Positions 26,021 through 34,785 of a DNA stretch of 64,000 nucleotides are shown here, piece by piece. This DNA is from an uncultured Lewinella sp. GTDB taxonomy: Bacteria; Bacteroidota; Bacteroidia; Chitinophagales; Saprospiraceae. The number at the start of each line of letters is the position of its first letter. The first letter of the stretch is position 1. The stretch is from assembly GCA_937873655.1 (NCBI GenBank), contig CALMYQ010000155.1:1-64000 (forward strand), read 5' to 3'. The notes beneath the pieces are model-generated. The model worked only from the letters and a program-made list of their open reading frames with translations, had not been told where the DNA came from and made no database searches. Made by a program: the position numbers and the translations under genes.

Positions 26021-26522
26021 TCCTATTTTGGGTTATCGGAATGCAGGCATTTTCCCTGCTGCCGGCTTTTTCTTCTCCCGGCTTCGTCCGGGTGTTCAAA
26101 ATATTTCGGCGCCCATTCCTGAATGCCAAAATAGGATCTGCCGACCTTTTCCCGGGCTTGTCCCGGGAACAGTCAGGCAGTTTATTTCCGGAATGGGCCC
26201 GCTCATTGGCCAACATGAGGTTGCGCTCAAGCCTAAGCATGACCGTTCTGCCGCACAGCTGAAAAAGCAGGCGGCATGACCCCGGTTGTGATCCGCCGGA
26301 TTCTTCGGAACCGGCGCGATGCTTAAGCTCGCCTCAGGTCCCTTTGGGTAAAGGCGATTTGTCCCGTTGGCGGTTGTTTTTTGAACGGATCGGGAAGTTT
26401 TCCCAATAATACCCCTAAAAAAATATCAGGTCAGCTTTTTCCACCACGGCACAAATTGCCCGCCTTAAGTCGGCAACGGCTGGTTTATTGCCTGCATCCG
26501 GTATGCAGCAAACCATGTCCCT
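26021..26522. other. Structured 500-base intergenic region upstream of rng
   Basis: No convincing gene is seen. An 11-base inverted repeat (TCCTATTTTGG at 26021-26031 and its complement at 26126-26136) encloses a smaller hairpin (CCCGG-CTTCGT-CCGGG near 26079). A perfect 8-base stem with a 5-base loop follows (TTCCCGGG, 26149-26156; CCCGGGAA, 26162-26169). No TAnnTTTG promoter is obvious before rng. The structures could end transcription of the mS38-like gene or form part of an rng leader. Confidence 0.5.
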
Positions 26523-28076
26523 GTGGAAAAAGAACTTATTATCAATGCCACGCCTACTGAAGTAGAGATCGCATTGCTGGAAGACTCCAAATTGGTGGAG
26601 CTCCATAACCAAAAGACCAACAATAACTTTACTGTAGGCGATATATTTTTAGGCAAGATCAACCGGACAATGGCCGGATTGAACGCCGCTTTTGTGGATA
26701 TCGGCCATAAAAAGGACGCCTTCCTGCACTACACCGACCTGGGGCCCAAACTCCGGTCGCTCGTCAAATATACCGCCAACTCCATCAGCGGTGAGATCAC
26801 CACTCACAAGCTGGACAGCTTCAAACTCGAACCCGAGATCATTAAAACGGGCAAGATCGACCAGGTGCTCAGCCGAAAGGATATGGTGCTGGTTCAGGTC
26901 CTGAAAGAACCCATCTCCACCAAAGGCCCCCGCCTGAGTTGCGAGATCACCATCCCGGGCCGTTACCTCGTCCTGACGCCCTTCGGCGATTCGGTCGCCG
27001 TTTCCAAAAAGATCGGCAACGCGGAAGAACGCAAACGGCTCCAGCTGCTGGTGGAAAGCATCCGGCCGAAAAACTTCGGCGTGATCGTCCGCACGGCTGC
27101 CGAAGGCAAGAAAGTGGCCGACCTGCACGAAGAGCTCAATATGATGGTGGGCAAATGGGAGGAAGTCTTCCGGCAGTTGCCCCGGGCCAAGCCGCCCATG
27201 AAACTGCTCAGCGAACTGGATAAAACCTCCAGCATCCTTCGCGACGTGCTCAACGACTCGTTCAACAAGATCGTCGTCAATGACAAGCAGCTCTTTCAGA
27301 ACATCAAGAACTACTTGTCCGCCATCGCGCCCGATCAGGTCCGGATCGTGCAATTCTACAAACCGTCCGGCAAACATATCTTCGAAGCGTACGGCGTAAA
27401 CCGGCAGATCAAAGCCTCCTTCGGCAAGACCGCCACCATGCCCAGCGGCGCTTACCTGGTGATCGAACACACGGAAGCCATGCACGTCATCGACGTCAAC
27501 AGCGGCCATAAAATGCAAACGATCAACCAGGAGGATGCAGTGCTGAACGTCAACCTGGAAGCCGCTGAAGAAATAGCGCGCCAACTCCGCCTGCGGGATA
27601 TCGGCGGCATCATCATCGTGGATTTTATCGACATGAAAAATCCGGAGCACAAGAAGGAGCTGATGAAGATGATGCGCCATCATATGAAAAAGGACCGCGC
27701 CCAGCATACGATCCTCCCCCTGAGCAAATTCGGCCTGATGCAGATCACGCGCCAGCGGGTCCGGCCGGAAGTGAAGATCAATACCGCCGAGGTGTGCCCC
27801 ACCTGCAACGGCACCGGAAAGACCAATGCTTCCATCCTGTTGATGGATGAGGTAGAACGCGACCTGACCTTTATCCACCAGTCCAGACAAAAGGCCAGGA
27901 TCTCCCTGCAGGTACACCCCTACCTCGCGGCTTTCCTCCGGAAAGGATTTCCCAGCATCCAGATGAAATGGTACCTCAAATACCACCGCTGGATCAAGGT
28001 TGCGCCCAGCCCCGATCTGGGTATGTTGGAATATAAGTTTTTTGACGACCAGGAAGACGAGATCAGGCTGCAGTAA
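26523..28076 (+). CDS. rng: Ribonuclease G (RNase E/G family)
   Basis: A 517-residue RNase G-size enzyme. An S1 RNA-binding domain spans about 37-125 ('GDIFLGKINRTMAGLNAAFV', 'VDIGHKKDAFLHYTDL'). The catalytic core contains the Mg-binding aspartates D324 ('HVIDVNSG') and D367 ('IIVDFIDM'), and a zinc-link C-P-T-C near residue 425. No RNase E-type C-terminal scaffold is present. It processes rRNA and mRNA. It starts with GTG at 26523; no other start gives the conserved N-terminus (MEKELIINATP). A strong terminator follows. Confidence 0.96.
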   Translation: MEKELIINATPTEVEIALLEDSKLVELHNQKTNNNFTVGDIFLGKINRTMAGLNAAFVDIGHKKDAFLHYTDLGPKLRSLVKYTANSISGEITTHKLDSFKLEPEIIKTGKIDQVLSRKDMVLVQVLKEPISTKGPRLSCEITIPGRYLVLTPFGDSVAVSKKIGNAEERKRLQLLVESIRPKNFGVIVRTAAEGKKVADLHEELNMMVGKWEEVFRQLPRAKPPMKLLSELDKTSSILRDVLNDSFNKIVVNDKQLFQNIKNYLSAIAPDQVRIVQFYKPSGKHIFEAYGVNRQIKASFGKTATMPSGAYLVIEHTEAMHVIDVNSGHKMQTINQEDAVLNVNLEAAEEIARQLRLRDIGGIIIVDFIDMKNPEHKKELMKMMRHHMKKDRAQHTILPLSKFGLMQITRQRVRPEVKINTAEVCPTCNGTGKTNASILLMDEVERDLTFIHQSRQKARISLQVHPYLAAFLRKGFPSIQMKWYLKYHRWIKVAPSPDLGMLEYKFFDDQEDEIRLQ

Positions 28077-28081
28077 AAAAC

Positions 28082-28116
28082 TGCCGGCTGTTCCTTGGCA
28101 CAGCCGGCAATTTTTT
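28082..28116 (+). terminator. Rho-independent terminator after rng
   Basis: A perfect 10-base stem (TGCCGGCTGT, 28082-28091, and ACAGCCGGCA, 28100-28109) with an 8-base loop, followed by six T. A run of A precedes the stem, so it could also work in reverse. Confidence 0.9.
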
Positions 28117-28213
28117 GCGATATTGTGAGTTTTAGCAATAGAAACCGGACGCCGCATCAGGCATCCTCTGCACGTTTCTTTCTCAAAATCGCTTTTTCAC
28201 CAAAACCTTGGGT

Positions 28214-29122
28214 ATGAATAAGAATGGATTAATAGTAATTGCCGTGATTTTGGGTTTGCTCGCACTGCTTGCCGGATGGTGGGGGGTTGGTCAAAGCAAG
28301 TCGAACAAAGCGCTGACCCAGCAAAATGATGAACTGACAACACAAATGGGGGACCTCGAAGACCTGAAAACCGCCCTGGCCGGAGAAGTGGACAGCCTGC
28401 AGCGAGCCTATGACGCGCTGGCGGAGGAAAACCAGTCCCTCCAGGGATCCCTGACCGAAGCCCAAAGCCAGCTGGCTTCAAAAGACGCTGCGATCAGGTC
28501 AGCCAAAAAGCAGGCTGCCGCCCAATCGAACAACCTCAAAGCGGAAATCCAGGAACTCCTGGCGGCCAAAGCGGACCTTGAAAGCTCCATTTCCGTGCTG
28601 CAGTCCGAAAACGATTCGCTCCGCCAGGTCACCGGCATGCTGGAGCAGGACCTCAGCGCCGCCAGAGAAGAAAATACCGCACTGGCCAACCTCAACCGCA
28701 CCATGCAGGATGAAGTGAGGCGGCTGACGCTGTCCAACTTCAAAGCGACGGCTTTCCAGGTGGAGCTGGAGCGCAAATCGAGCAAGGCAACCGCCAAATC
28801 TTCCCGCGCCCGCCGCATTCGCGTTACCTTCGACCTGGCCAATGTGCCGCCGGAATACCAGGGTACCCGGACGCTTTACCTGGTGGTGACCGATGAAAAA
28901 GGGACCCCGATCCGGAGCGAGAATACGACACAGGCGCAGGTCGTTGTCAATAATCAACGGGTGGACATCATTGCCCAGAAAGCGCAGGATGTGAACATCA
29001 CCGAAAGCCAGCGGCTTTCCTTTACCCATGACCTGGAGGAAAAACTCCGCTCAGGGTTCTACCGGGTAGCCGTTTATACGGATATCGGCTTGCTGGGCGC
29101 GGCCAACTTCCGCTTGCAGTAA
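28214..29122 (+). CDS. Membrane-anchored coiled-coil protein
   Basis: 302 residues from the ATG at 28214. One N-terminal transmembrane helix ('GLIVIAVILGLLALLAGWWG', residues 5-24) is followed by a long heptad-rich coiled coil (about 30-175) and a C-terminal beta domain ('RIRVTFDLANVPPEYQGTRT'). The domain recalls Bacteroidota envelope proteins of unknown function. It probably sits in the inner membrane with the coiled coil and C-terminal domain in the periplasm. A terminator-like hairpin follows. I do not assign a function. Confidence 0.8.
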   Translation: MNKNGLIVIAVILGLLALLAGWWGVGQSKSNKALTQQNDELTTQMGDLEDLKTALAGEVDSLQRAYDALAEENQSLQGSLTEAQSQLASKDAAIRSAKKQAAAQSNNLKAEIQELLAAKADLESSISVLQSENDSLRQVTGMLEQDLSAAREENTALANLNRTMQDEVRRLTLSNFKATAFQVELERKSSKATAKSSRARRIRVTFDLANVPPEYQGTRTLYLVVTDEKGTPIRSENTTQAQVVVNNQRVDIIAQKAQDVNITESQRLSFTHDLEEKLRSGFYRVAVYTDIGLLGAANFRLQ

Positions 29123-29148
29123 ACCCGCCTGCCTGCGTTGACTGCCTG

Positions 29149-29184
29149 CAACGGGCAGCTGGTTTGCATGCCGGCTGCCCGTTG
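29149..29184 (+). terminator. Terminator-like hairpin
   Basis: Perfect 11-base arms (CAACGGGCAGC, 29149-29159, and its complement, 29174-29184) with a 14-base loop. The T-tract is broken (TCAGTTATGTTTTACC), so termination may be partial. Confidence 0.55.
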
Positions 29185-29226
29185 TCAGTTATGTTTTACC
29201 CTGTTTTTCCATAGCCGGATATTTTG

Positions 29227-29234
29227 TAACTTTG
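29227..29234 (+). promoter_or_regulatory. -7 promoter element for mutL
   Basis: TAACTTTG matches TAnnTTTG; a GTTTTT tract about 19 bases upstream may act as a weak -33 element. The predicted transcript starts near 29239, which excludes a TTG start at 29232 and supports the ATG at 29286. Confidence 0.5.
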
Positions 29235-29285
29235 CCACTAGGGCAACCTGTTCATTTATTCAAATTCAATAAACAAAAAACAAAT

Positions 29286-31160
29286 ATGGCTGATATCATT
29301 CAGCTATTACCCGATGCCATCGCCAATCAGATCGCTGCAGGTGAAGTCATACAGCGGCCGGCCTCAGTTGTCAAAGAACTCATGGAAAATGCCATTGATG
29401 CCGGCGCAAGCACCATAAAACTGGTGATCAAGGACTCCGGCAGCGCATTGATCCAGGTTATCGATAACGGTTGCGGCATGTCTGAAACCGACGCCCGCAT
29501 GTCCTTCGAACGCCATGCCACCTCCAAGATCCGGTATGCCGAAGACCTGTTCGCCATCCGGACCATGGGCTTCCGCGGCGAAGCGCTGGCCTCCGTGGCA
29601 GCCGTTGCGCAAGTGGAAATGCGCACCCGCCGTCACGCGGACGAGCTCGGCACCCGCATTCAGATCGACGGCTCCGAAATCAAGGCACAGGAATCCTGCC
29701 AGTGCAGCGCAGGCACGACCATTTCGATAAAGAACCTGTTCTTTAACCTGCCGGCGCGCAGGAATTTCCTGAAAAGCCCCACGGTGGAAATGAAACATAT
29801 CCTGGATGAGTTCCAGCGCATCGCCCTGGCCAATCCGGACATTTTCTTTTCCCTGCACCACAACAGTACCGAGGTCTTCCACCTGCCGCCCGGCAACCTG
29901 CGGCAACGGATCGTCGGCGTGTTCGGCACCACCTACAATAAAAAACTGGTGCCGGTACAGGAACCGACCGACCTGCTGAAGGTGTACGGTTTCGTCGGCA
30001 AACCCGAATTTGCCAAAAAGGCCAGAGGGGAACAGTTCTTTTTTGTCAATCAGCGGTTCATCCGCAGCAATTACCTGCACCACGCCGTGATGACCGCCTT
30101 CGAGGATATCCTGAAGGACGCTTATCCCTTTTATGTGATCTTCCTGGATATAGATCCCTCGCAGATCGATATCAACGTCCACCCGACCAAGCAGGAGATC
30201 AAGTTTGATGACGAAAAACTGGTCTACAATTACCTGAAAGTGGCCATCCGGCACAGCCTGGGGCAGTTCAGCGTCATGCCGACCCTGGATTTTGACCAGG
30301 AAGGCAGCTTTTCCGCCGCCCGGATCGCACCGCCCTCACCGGCCGGCAGAACGATCGAAAGCTATACGCGCAGCAGCGGAATGGACAGCGCCAATCCGGC
30401 GTCGGCGGGCAAGCCGCCCCATTTTCAGCGGCAGGAAAGGCAGGATGCCGACCACTGGCAGTCGCTGTACGAAGGCCTGGACGAAGCCGATCCCGGCGCC
30501 GGTCCGGACGAAAACCCTGAAGGCCCAATCACCATCAAGAGCAAATGGGCCGATGAAAGCGCCCTGGATGATGCGTCCGGCAGCTTTTCGCAACCCCAGA
30601 AGGCGCCTTACCAGATCCACGCAACGTATATCGTGAGTCCGATCAAGTCGGGTTTTTTGCTGATCGACCAGCAGGCGGCCCACGAGCGGATCCTGTTCGA
30701 AAAATACCTCGATGCCCTCGAAAAACAGGAAACCTATTCCCAGCGCCAGCTTTTCCCGCGGACGATCAGCCTGCCTCCTGCCGATGCGGCCGTTCTCAAG
30801 GAAATTTCCAGACAGATCAACCAGTTGGGGTTCGATGTACAGGAATTCGGCGCCAATACCTTTGTGATCAACGGCGTACCTGCCGATATGGCCGGCCGGG
30901 AAAATGAGGCCCAGGCCATCGAAGACCTGCTGGCCCAGTACAAGGCCAACCTGGATATGAAACTGGACCTGCGGGAAAACATCGCCAGGGCCATGGCGCG
31001 CAGTACCGGCATCAAGCGGGGGCAGATCCTGACGGTTGCGGAAATGCAGGGACTCATTGATAAATTGTTCGCCTGCAGCGTGCCATTCAAGAGCCCTTAC
31101 GGCCGGCATTGTTTTCTGACCTTTGAACTGGACGAACTTGCCAGGCGTTTTGAAAGTTAA
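29286..31160 (+). CDS. mutL: DNA mismatch repair protein MutL
   Basis: 624 residues from the ATG at 29286 (MADIIQLLPDAIANQIAAGE). The GHKL ATPase motifs are present: 'NAIDAGA', 'DNGCGM', 'ERHATSKI' and 'GFRGEAL'. A transducer domain follows to about residue 330, then a variable linker (about 340-450), then the dimerisation domain. The C-terminal metal-site motif reads DQQAAHERILFE, with Q where endonuclease-type MutL proteins have H in DQHA. It couples MutS mismatch recognition to downstream repair. It heads a group with two rhomboid genes and an EEP hydrolase. Confidence 0.96.
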   Translation: MADIIQLLPDAIANQIAAGEVIQRPASVVKELMENAIDAGASTIKLVIKDSGSALIQVIDNGCGMSETDARMSFERHATSKIRYAEDLFAIRTMGFRGEALASVAAVAQVEMRTRRHADELGTRIQIDGSEIKAQESCQCSAGTTISIKNLFFNLPARRNFLKSPTVEMKHILDEFQRIALANPDIFFSLHHNSTEVFHLPPGNLRQRIVGVFGTTYNKKLVPVQEPTDLLKVYGFVGKPEFAKKARGEQFFFVNQRFIRSNYLHHAVMTAFEDILKDAYPFYVIFLDIDPSQIDINVHPTKQEIKFDDEKLVYNYLKVAIRHSLGQFSVMPTLDFDQEGSFSAARIAPPSPAGRTIESYTRSSGMDSANPASAGKPPHFQRQERQDADHWQSLYEGLDEADPGAGPDENPEGPITIKSKWADESALDDASGSFSQPQKAPYQIHATYIVSPIKSGFLLIDQQAAHERILFEKYLDALEKQETYSQRQLFPRTISLPPADAAVLKEISRQINQLGFDVQEFGANTFVINGVPADMAGRENEAQAIEDLLAQYKANLDMKLDLRENIARAMARSTGIKRGQILTVAEMQGLIDKLFACSVPFKSPYGRHCFLTFELDELARRFES

Positions 31161-31191
31161 ACAAACAGCTAACTGACTTGACCAAATCGTT

Positions 31192-32001
31192 ATGATCCAG
31201 ATTTCACCCGCTGTAAAGCATCTGCTGTTTATCAATATTCTGGTGTTTTTAGGCGCTCTGCTGCTTGCCCGGTCGGGGATGGTTCCGGATATACAGAGCA
31301 TCCTGGCGCTGCACTATCCGGGATCCGATTTGTTCAAGCCCTTCCAGATCGTCACCCACTTCTTCATGCACGACCTGAGCAACCTGTTCCACTTGTTTTT
31401 CAACATGTTTGCACTGGTCATGTTCGGGTCGATCCTGGAAATGCACTGGGGCAGCAACCGGTTCCTGTTGTTCTATATCGTCTGCGCATTGGGTTCCGCA
31501 CTGTTGCATACCCTGTTCAACTATATCGAGATTTCGCCGCTGCAGCACGCGCTGGCCGCCTTTCAGGCCAGTCCGGATCTGGATACATTCTGGGCTTATT
31601 TCAACAAGACGGGGCTGGCGGACCTGCCGGAAAATGCCGACGCCTTCCGGGAGATGAGCGCCGGGATCCGGTCGGGCAGCGCAGATGCGATCGCTTTTGC
31701 GACTACCCAGATGCAAACCCACCTGAAAATGATGATGGACGGCGGAGCGGTCGGCGCTTCCGGTGCGATCAGCGGGTTATTGGTCGCTTTCGGCATGATG
31801 TTTCCGAACGCCCCCCTGATGCTGATTTTTCTGCCGGTGCCGGTTAAAGCCAAATATTTTATTCCGGCCCTGCTGCTGGTCGAGGTCTTCCTTGCCAGGC
31901 AGCAGTATGCCTGGGACAATATTGCGCACTATGCCCATTTGGGCGGCGCATTAACCGGATTCTTGTTAATTTTGTACTGGCGAAGATTTGGGAAGATATA
32001 A
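31192..32001 (+). CDS. Rhomboid-family intramembrane serine protease (first of two)
   Basis: A 269-residue membrane protein with six predicted helices. The catalytic dyad is S190 in G-A-S190-G and H249 in 'AHLGG'. The conserved H-x-x-x-N region is present ('LFHLFFNMFALVMFG'). A loop of about 60 residues between helices (about 110-175) is longer than in GlpG. It cleaves single-pass membrane proteins in or near the bilayer. It begins 31 bases after mutL and precedes the second rhomboid by 10 bases. Confidence 0.92.
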   Translation: MIQISPAVKHLLFINILVFLGALLLARSGMVPDIQSILALHYPGSDLFKPFQIVTHFFMHDLSNLFHLFFNMFALVMFGSILEMHWGSNRFLLFYIVCALGSALLHTLFNYIEISPLQHALAAFQASPDLDTFWAYFNKTGLADLPENADAFREMSAGIRSGSADAIAFATTQMQTHLKMMMDGGAVGASGAISGLLVAFGMMFPNAPLMLIFLPVPVKAKYFIPALLLVEVFLARQQYAWDNIAHYAHLGGALTGFLLILYWRRFGKI

Positions 32002-32011
32002 CTGACGTGCG

Positions 32012-32944
32012 ATGTTCGGGTCAATTTGGGACGATATAAAAAGGGAGTTCTCCTACGGCAACATGGTCAACCGGTTGATCATCATCAACGTAGTTGTTTT
32101 TGTTTCGGTGTGTTTGCTATGGGTGATCATGCGGCTGCTGAATGCCGGAGAAACGCCTCCTTTGTACCATAATATCATCCAGTTTTTTGAATTCTCCTCC
32201 GACTGGAAACACAACCTGCTCCATCCCTGGACGCTCATCACCAACACCTTTCTGCATGAAGGGTTCATGCACATTGCCTTCAATATGCTGTTCTTTTACT
32301 GGTTCGGCAGGATTGTCGGCGACCTGATCGGCGATGCCCGGGTATTGCCGCTCTATCTGATGGGCGGCATTGTCGGCAACATCGTATTCTTCATATCCGT
32401 ATTCGCTTTCGGTTACGGCGGCGAGAATACCGTTCACTTTGCCCTCGGCGCCTCGGCGGCGGTCATGGCCTTTATCGTCGCTTCCGGATTTGTAGCCCCC
32501 AATTTTCTCATCCACCTCCCTTTGCTGGGCGCGATCAAGCTCAAATTCATCGTCGGCGCCTGGATCCTGTACGATTTGGTGGGTGTGGCCGGCGATCTCA
32601 ATACGGGCGGTCATTTTGCCCACCTGGGCGGCGCGCTGATGGGCTGGTTTTTTGTCGCCCAATTGCACCGGGGCAACGACCTTTCGATCCCCGTCAACCG
32701 CTTTTTCCGGCGGATCAGGGGCTTTTTCACCGGACTGAAATCGCAGCCGCCGCCGCGACGGCAGGGGCCGCGTAAGGTCTATTCCAACCCCGCCCCGCGC
32801 AAAGAGACCTTCAAGAAAAATTCCAATACGAGCTTATCCCATCAGGAACAACTCGATGCCATTCTGGACAAGATCAAACAATCGGGCTACGACAGCCTTT
32901 CCCGGGAGGAAAAAGAATTTTTATTTAACGCCAGCAACAAATAA
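32012..32944 (+). CDS. Rhomboid-family intramembrane serine protease (second of two)
   Basis: A 310-residue rhomboid. The dyad is S148 ('LGASAAV') and H204 ('FAHLGGALMG'), with 'HEGFMHIAFNMLFFYWFGR' as the family's H-x-x-x-N segment. The last 90 residues are cytoplasmic and basic, ending in a short helical motif ('EQLDAILDKIKQSGYDSLSR') seen at the C-terminus of many Bacteroidota rhomboids. It overlaps the next gene by one base (TAATG), so expression is likely coupled. Confidence 0.93.
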   Translation: MFGSIWDDIKREFSYGNMVNRLIIINVVVFVSVCLLWVIMRLLNAGETPPLYHNIIQFFEFSSDWKHNLLHPWTLITNTFLHEGFMHIAFNMLFFYWFGRIVGDLIGDARVLPLYLMGGIVGNIVFFISVFAFGYGGENTVHFALGASAAVMAFIVASGFVAPNFLIHLPLLGAIKLKFIVGAWILYDLVGVAGDLNTGGHFAHLGGALMGWFFVAQLHRGNDLSIPVNRFFRRIRGFFTGLKSQPPPRRQGPRKVYSNPAPRKETFKKNSNTSLSHQEQLDAILDKIKQSGYDSLSREEKEFLFNASNK

Positions 32945-34011
32945 TGAAAAGCAACTTGGGGCTATGGATGCGGTGGATTAACCTGACCCTGGTGACGCTT
33001 ACCTTGCTGTGCTATCTTTCTCCGTTTGTCGATCCGGCCGGTTTCAGCCTCTTTGCCTTGCTCGGCCTTTTTTATCCCTGGTTGTTGCTGGCCAATATCC
33101 TGTTCATTCTCTTCTGGTCGGCTGCCCGCCACCGGTACCTGATCTTTTCCCTGGGGGCTATTCTTGTCGGGTTCCAGCATTGCCAGCGGTTTGTGGGCTT
33201 CCATTCGCAGGATACCGACTCCTCGCCCGCGTTGAAGGTGATGACCTACAATTGCCGGCAACTGGTGCCGATGAAGAACAGCGTCAAAAAATGGGAACCC
33301 CGGGAGCTGGCCGAACTGGTGAGCCGCTACCGGCCCGATGTGCTGTGTATCCAGGAATTTTCGCTGACCCCCTATTCCTACCAACCCGCTCTGGACCTGC
33401 TCGCTGAAAAGGCCGGACTGAAATACAATTATTCCTCGCCCAGGGAAGGGCTGGCCATTTTATCCCGCTTTCCCATGGGCGACGCCAAATCAACGCATTA
33501 TTACCAGGGCCAGGGCAAGAACAACGGATACCAGTACGTCGATATCAAAACCGACCAGGGAACCGTCCGCATGTTCAATATCCACCTGCAGACCAACGCC
33601 GTGTCCAGGATTGCCGACCACGTAGTGGAAGAAGGGCACCTGAAGGAGAAAAAAACCTGGCTGGAAATCAAGGGCATGCTGGGGCGATATAAGCGCTCGA
33701 CCGCCATCAGGGCCGCTCAGGCAAAGGAAATTGCCGAACTGGTGCACAAAAGCCCTTTACCGGTCATTACGTGCGGCGACTTTAACGACGTACCCCAATC
33801 CTACGCCTACCGCCGCCTGGCCAAAGGCCGCAAGGATTCCTTCCTTTCGCGCGGCAAAGGACTAGCTATTACCTTCAAAGGCAGCATCCCCGCCCTCCGC
33901 ATCGACTATATCCTGGCCGACCCCGTTTTCAGGATCCTGAGCCATAAGACCATCCATGAAGGGTATTCCGACCATTATCCCGTCATGAGCCGCCTGCAGC
34001 TGGATAAATAA
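32944..34011 (+). CDS. Endonuclease/exonuclease/phosphatase-family protein with membrane anchor
   Basis: A 355-residue protein. About three N-terminal hydrophobic helices (residues 10-90) precede an EEP domain. Catalytic signatures are 'KVMTYNCRQL', the glutamate in 'VLCIQEFS', 'FNIHLQTNAV', 'TCGDFNDVP', 'RIDYILAD' and 'SDHYPVM'. The catalytic domain likely lies outside the inner membrane. Relatives cleave nucleic acids, phosphodiesters or lipids; the substrate here is open. The gene overlaps the upstream rhomboid and ends before a convergent repeat array. Confidence 0.9.
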   Translation: MKSNLGLWMRWINLTLVTLTLLCYLSPFVDPAGFSLFALLGLFYPWLLLANILFILFWSAARHRYLIFSLGAILVGFQHCQRFVGFHSQDTDSSPALKVMTYNCRQLVPMKNSVKKWEPRELAELVSRYRPDVLCIQEFSLTPYSYQPALDLLAEKAGLKYNYSSPREGLAILSRFPMGDAKSTHYYQGQGKNNGYQYVDIKTDQGTVRMFNIHLQTNAVSRIADHVVEEGHLKEKKTWLEIKGMLGRYKRSTAIRAAQAKEIAELVHKSPLPVITCGDFNDVPQSYAYRRLAKGRKDSFLSRGKGLAITFKGSIPALRIDYILADPVFRILSHKTIHEGYSDHYPVMSRLQLDK

Positions 34012-34023
34012 TTGAGCCGATTA

Positions 34024-34113
34024 TTGGATTGGTTCGATTGGTTCGATTGGTTCGATTGATTCGATTGATTCGATTGATTCGATTGGTTCGATTGGTTCGA
34101 TTGGTTCGATTTT
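34024..34113. repeat. 9-base tandem repeat array (TTCGATTGG/A)
   Basis: Nine units of TTCGATTGG run from 34033 to 34113; the third to fifth have a terminal A and the last is changed (TTCGATTTT). A degenerate unit precedes them from 34024. It lies 12 bases after the stop of the EEP gene in a convergent spacer. On the reverse strand it reads as Ser-Asn-Gln repeats, but no gene is supported there. Related fragments (AATCGA, TAATCGATTC) continue to about 34170. Confidence 0.9.
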
Positions 34114-34232
34114 GCTGACCCAATGACGGACGCTAAAAATCGAAACAATCGGTATAATCGATTCAATTGTTGGCTTGATCCGTTTATTTCAAACCTGTCA
34201 GTTTCAAATCAACGCATCCACAGATCACCAAA

Positions 34233-34646
34233 TCACCCCCAAACCGTGGCTACCAATTGCCGTGCCCCGCCGTTGTTGCGGAACTCGCACAGGTAGATCC
34301 CCTGCCAGGTACCCAGGTTGAACCTGCTGCCGGTGATCGGAATGGTTACCGAGCTGCCGATCATAGCGGCCTTGATGTGGGCGGGCATGTCATCGGGGCC
34401 TTCCAGGGTATGGGTCAGGAAGGGCATGTTTTCCGGAACAATGTGGTTGAACACCGATTCGAAGTCCTTCCGGACCGAAGGGTCTGCATTCTCATTGATG
34501 GCCAGCGCGGCGGAGGTATGCTGAATGAAGAGGTGCAGGAGCCCCCTGGAGGGTAATTCGTGCATGTAGCTGTACACTTCGCCGGTGATCAGGTGGTATC
34601 CCCTGGGATAGGGCTTCAATTGGAATGATTTCTGAAAAAGGATCAT
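34233..34646 (-). CDS. yjbQ: YjbQ-family secondary thiamine-phosphate synthase-like protein
   Basis: A 137-residue UPF0047/YjbQ protein of standard size. Family marks are 'HLFIQHTSAALAINENADP', 'DDMPAHIKAAMIGSS', 'NLGTWQGIYLCEFRNNGG'. Weak thiamine-phosphate synthase activity has been described for the family, but its physiological role is unclear. It stands alone with its own promoter element upstream. Confidence 0.94.
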   Translation of the reverse strand: MILFQKSFQLKPYPRGYHLITGEVYSYMHELPSRGLLHLFIQHTSAALAINENADPSVRKDFESVFNHIVPENMPFLTHTLEGPDDMPAHIKAAMIGSSVTIPITGSRFNLGTWQGIYLCEFRNNGGARQLVATVWG

Positions 34647-34668
34647 AGGTTATTTGGATCAGTTGGGG

Positions 34669-34676
34669 CAAAAATA
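34669..34676 (-). promoter_or_regulatory. -7 promoter element for yjbQ
   Basis: On the minus strand TATTTTTG is an exact TAnnTTTG match, 23 bases before the ATG at 34646. Confidence 0.5.
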
Positions 34677-34785
34677 AGCCGGCGCTGCCGAAATTTTTGC
34701 TGTTGAATAAAAATTGAACAGGAGTTGAGCTTGATTCTGGACAACCCGGTGGAATAATTTGCGGTATAAACTATTATGAGATCAC

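Noticed and set aside
26028..26279. Overlapping short frames in the region before rng
   Set aside because: Their sequence is dominated by hairpin-forming DNA and shows no recognisable protein family.
34030..34050. GGTTCGATT resembling a tRNA T-loop
   Set aside because: It is part of the 9-base array; no acceptor or anticodon stem can be built around it.
33975..34166. Minus-strand frame encoding Ser-Asn-Gln repeats
   Set aside because: It is simply the 9-base tandem array read in frame; there is no gene context or conserved part.
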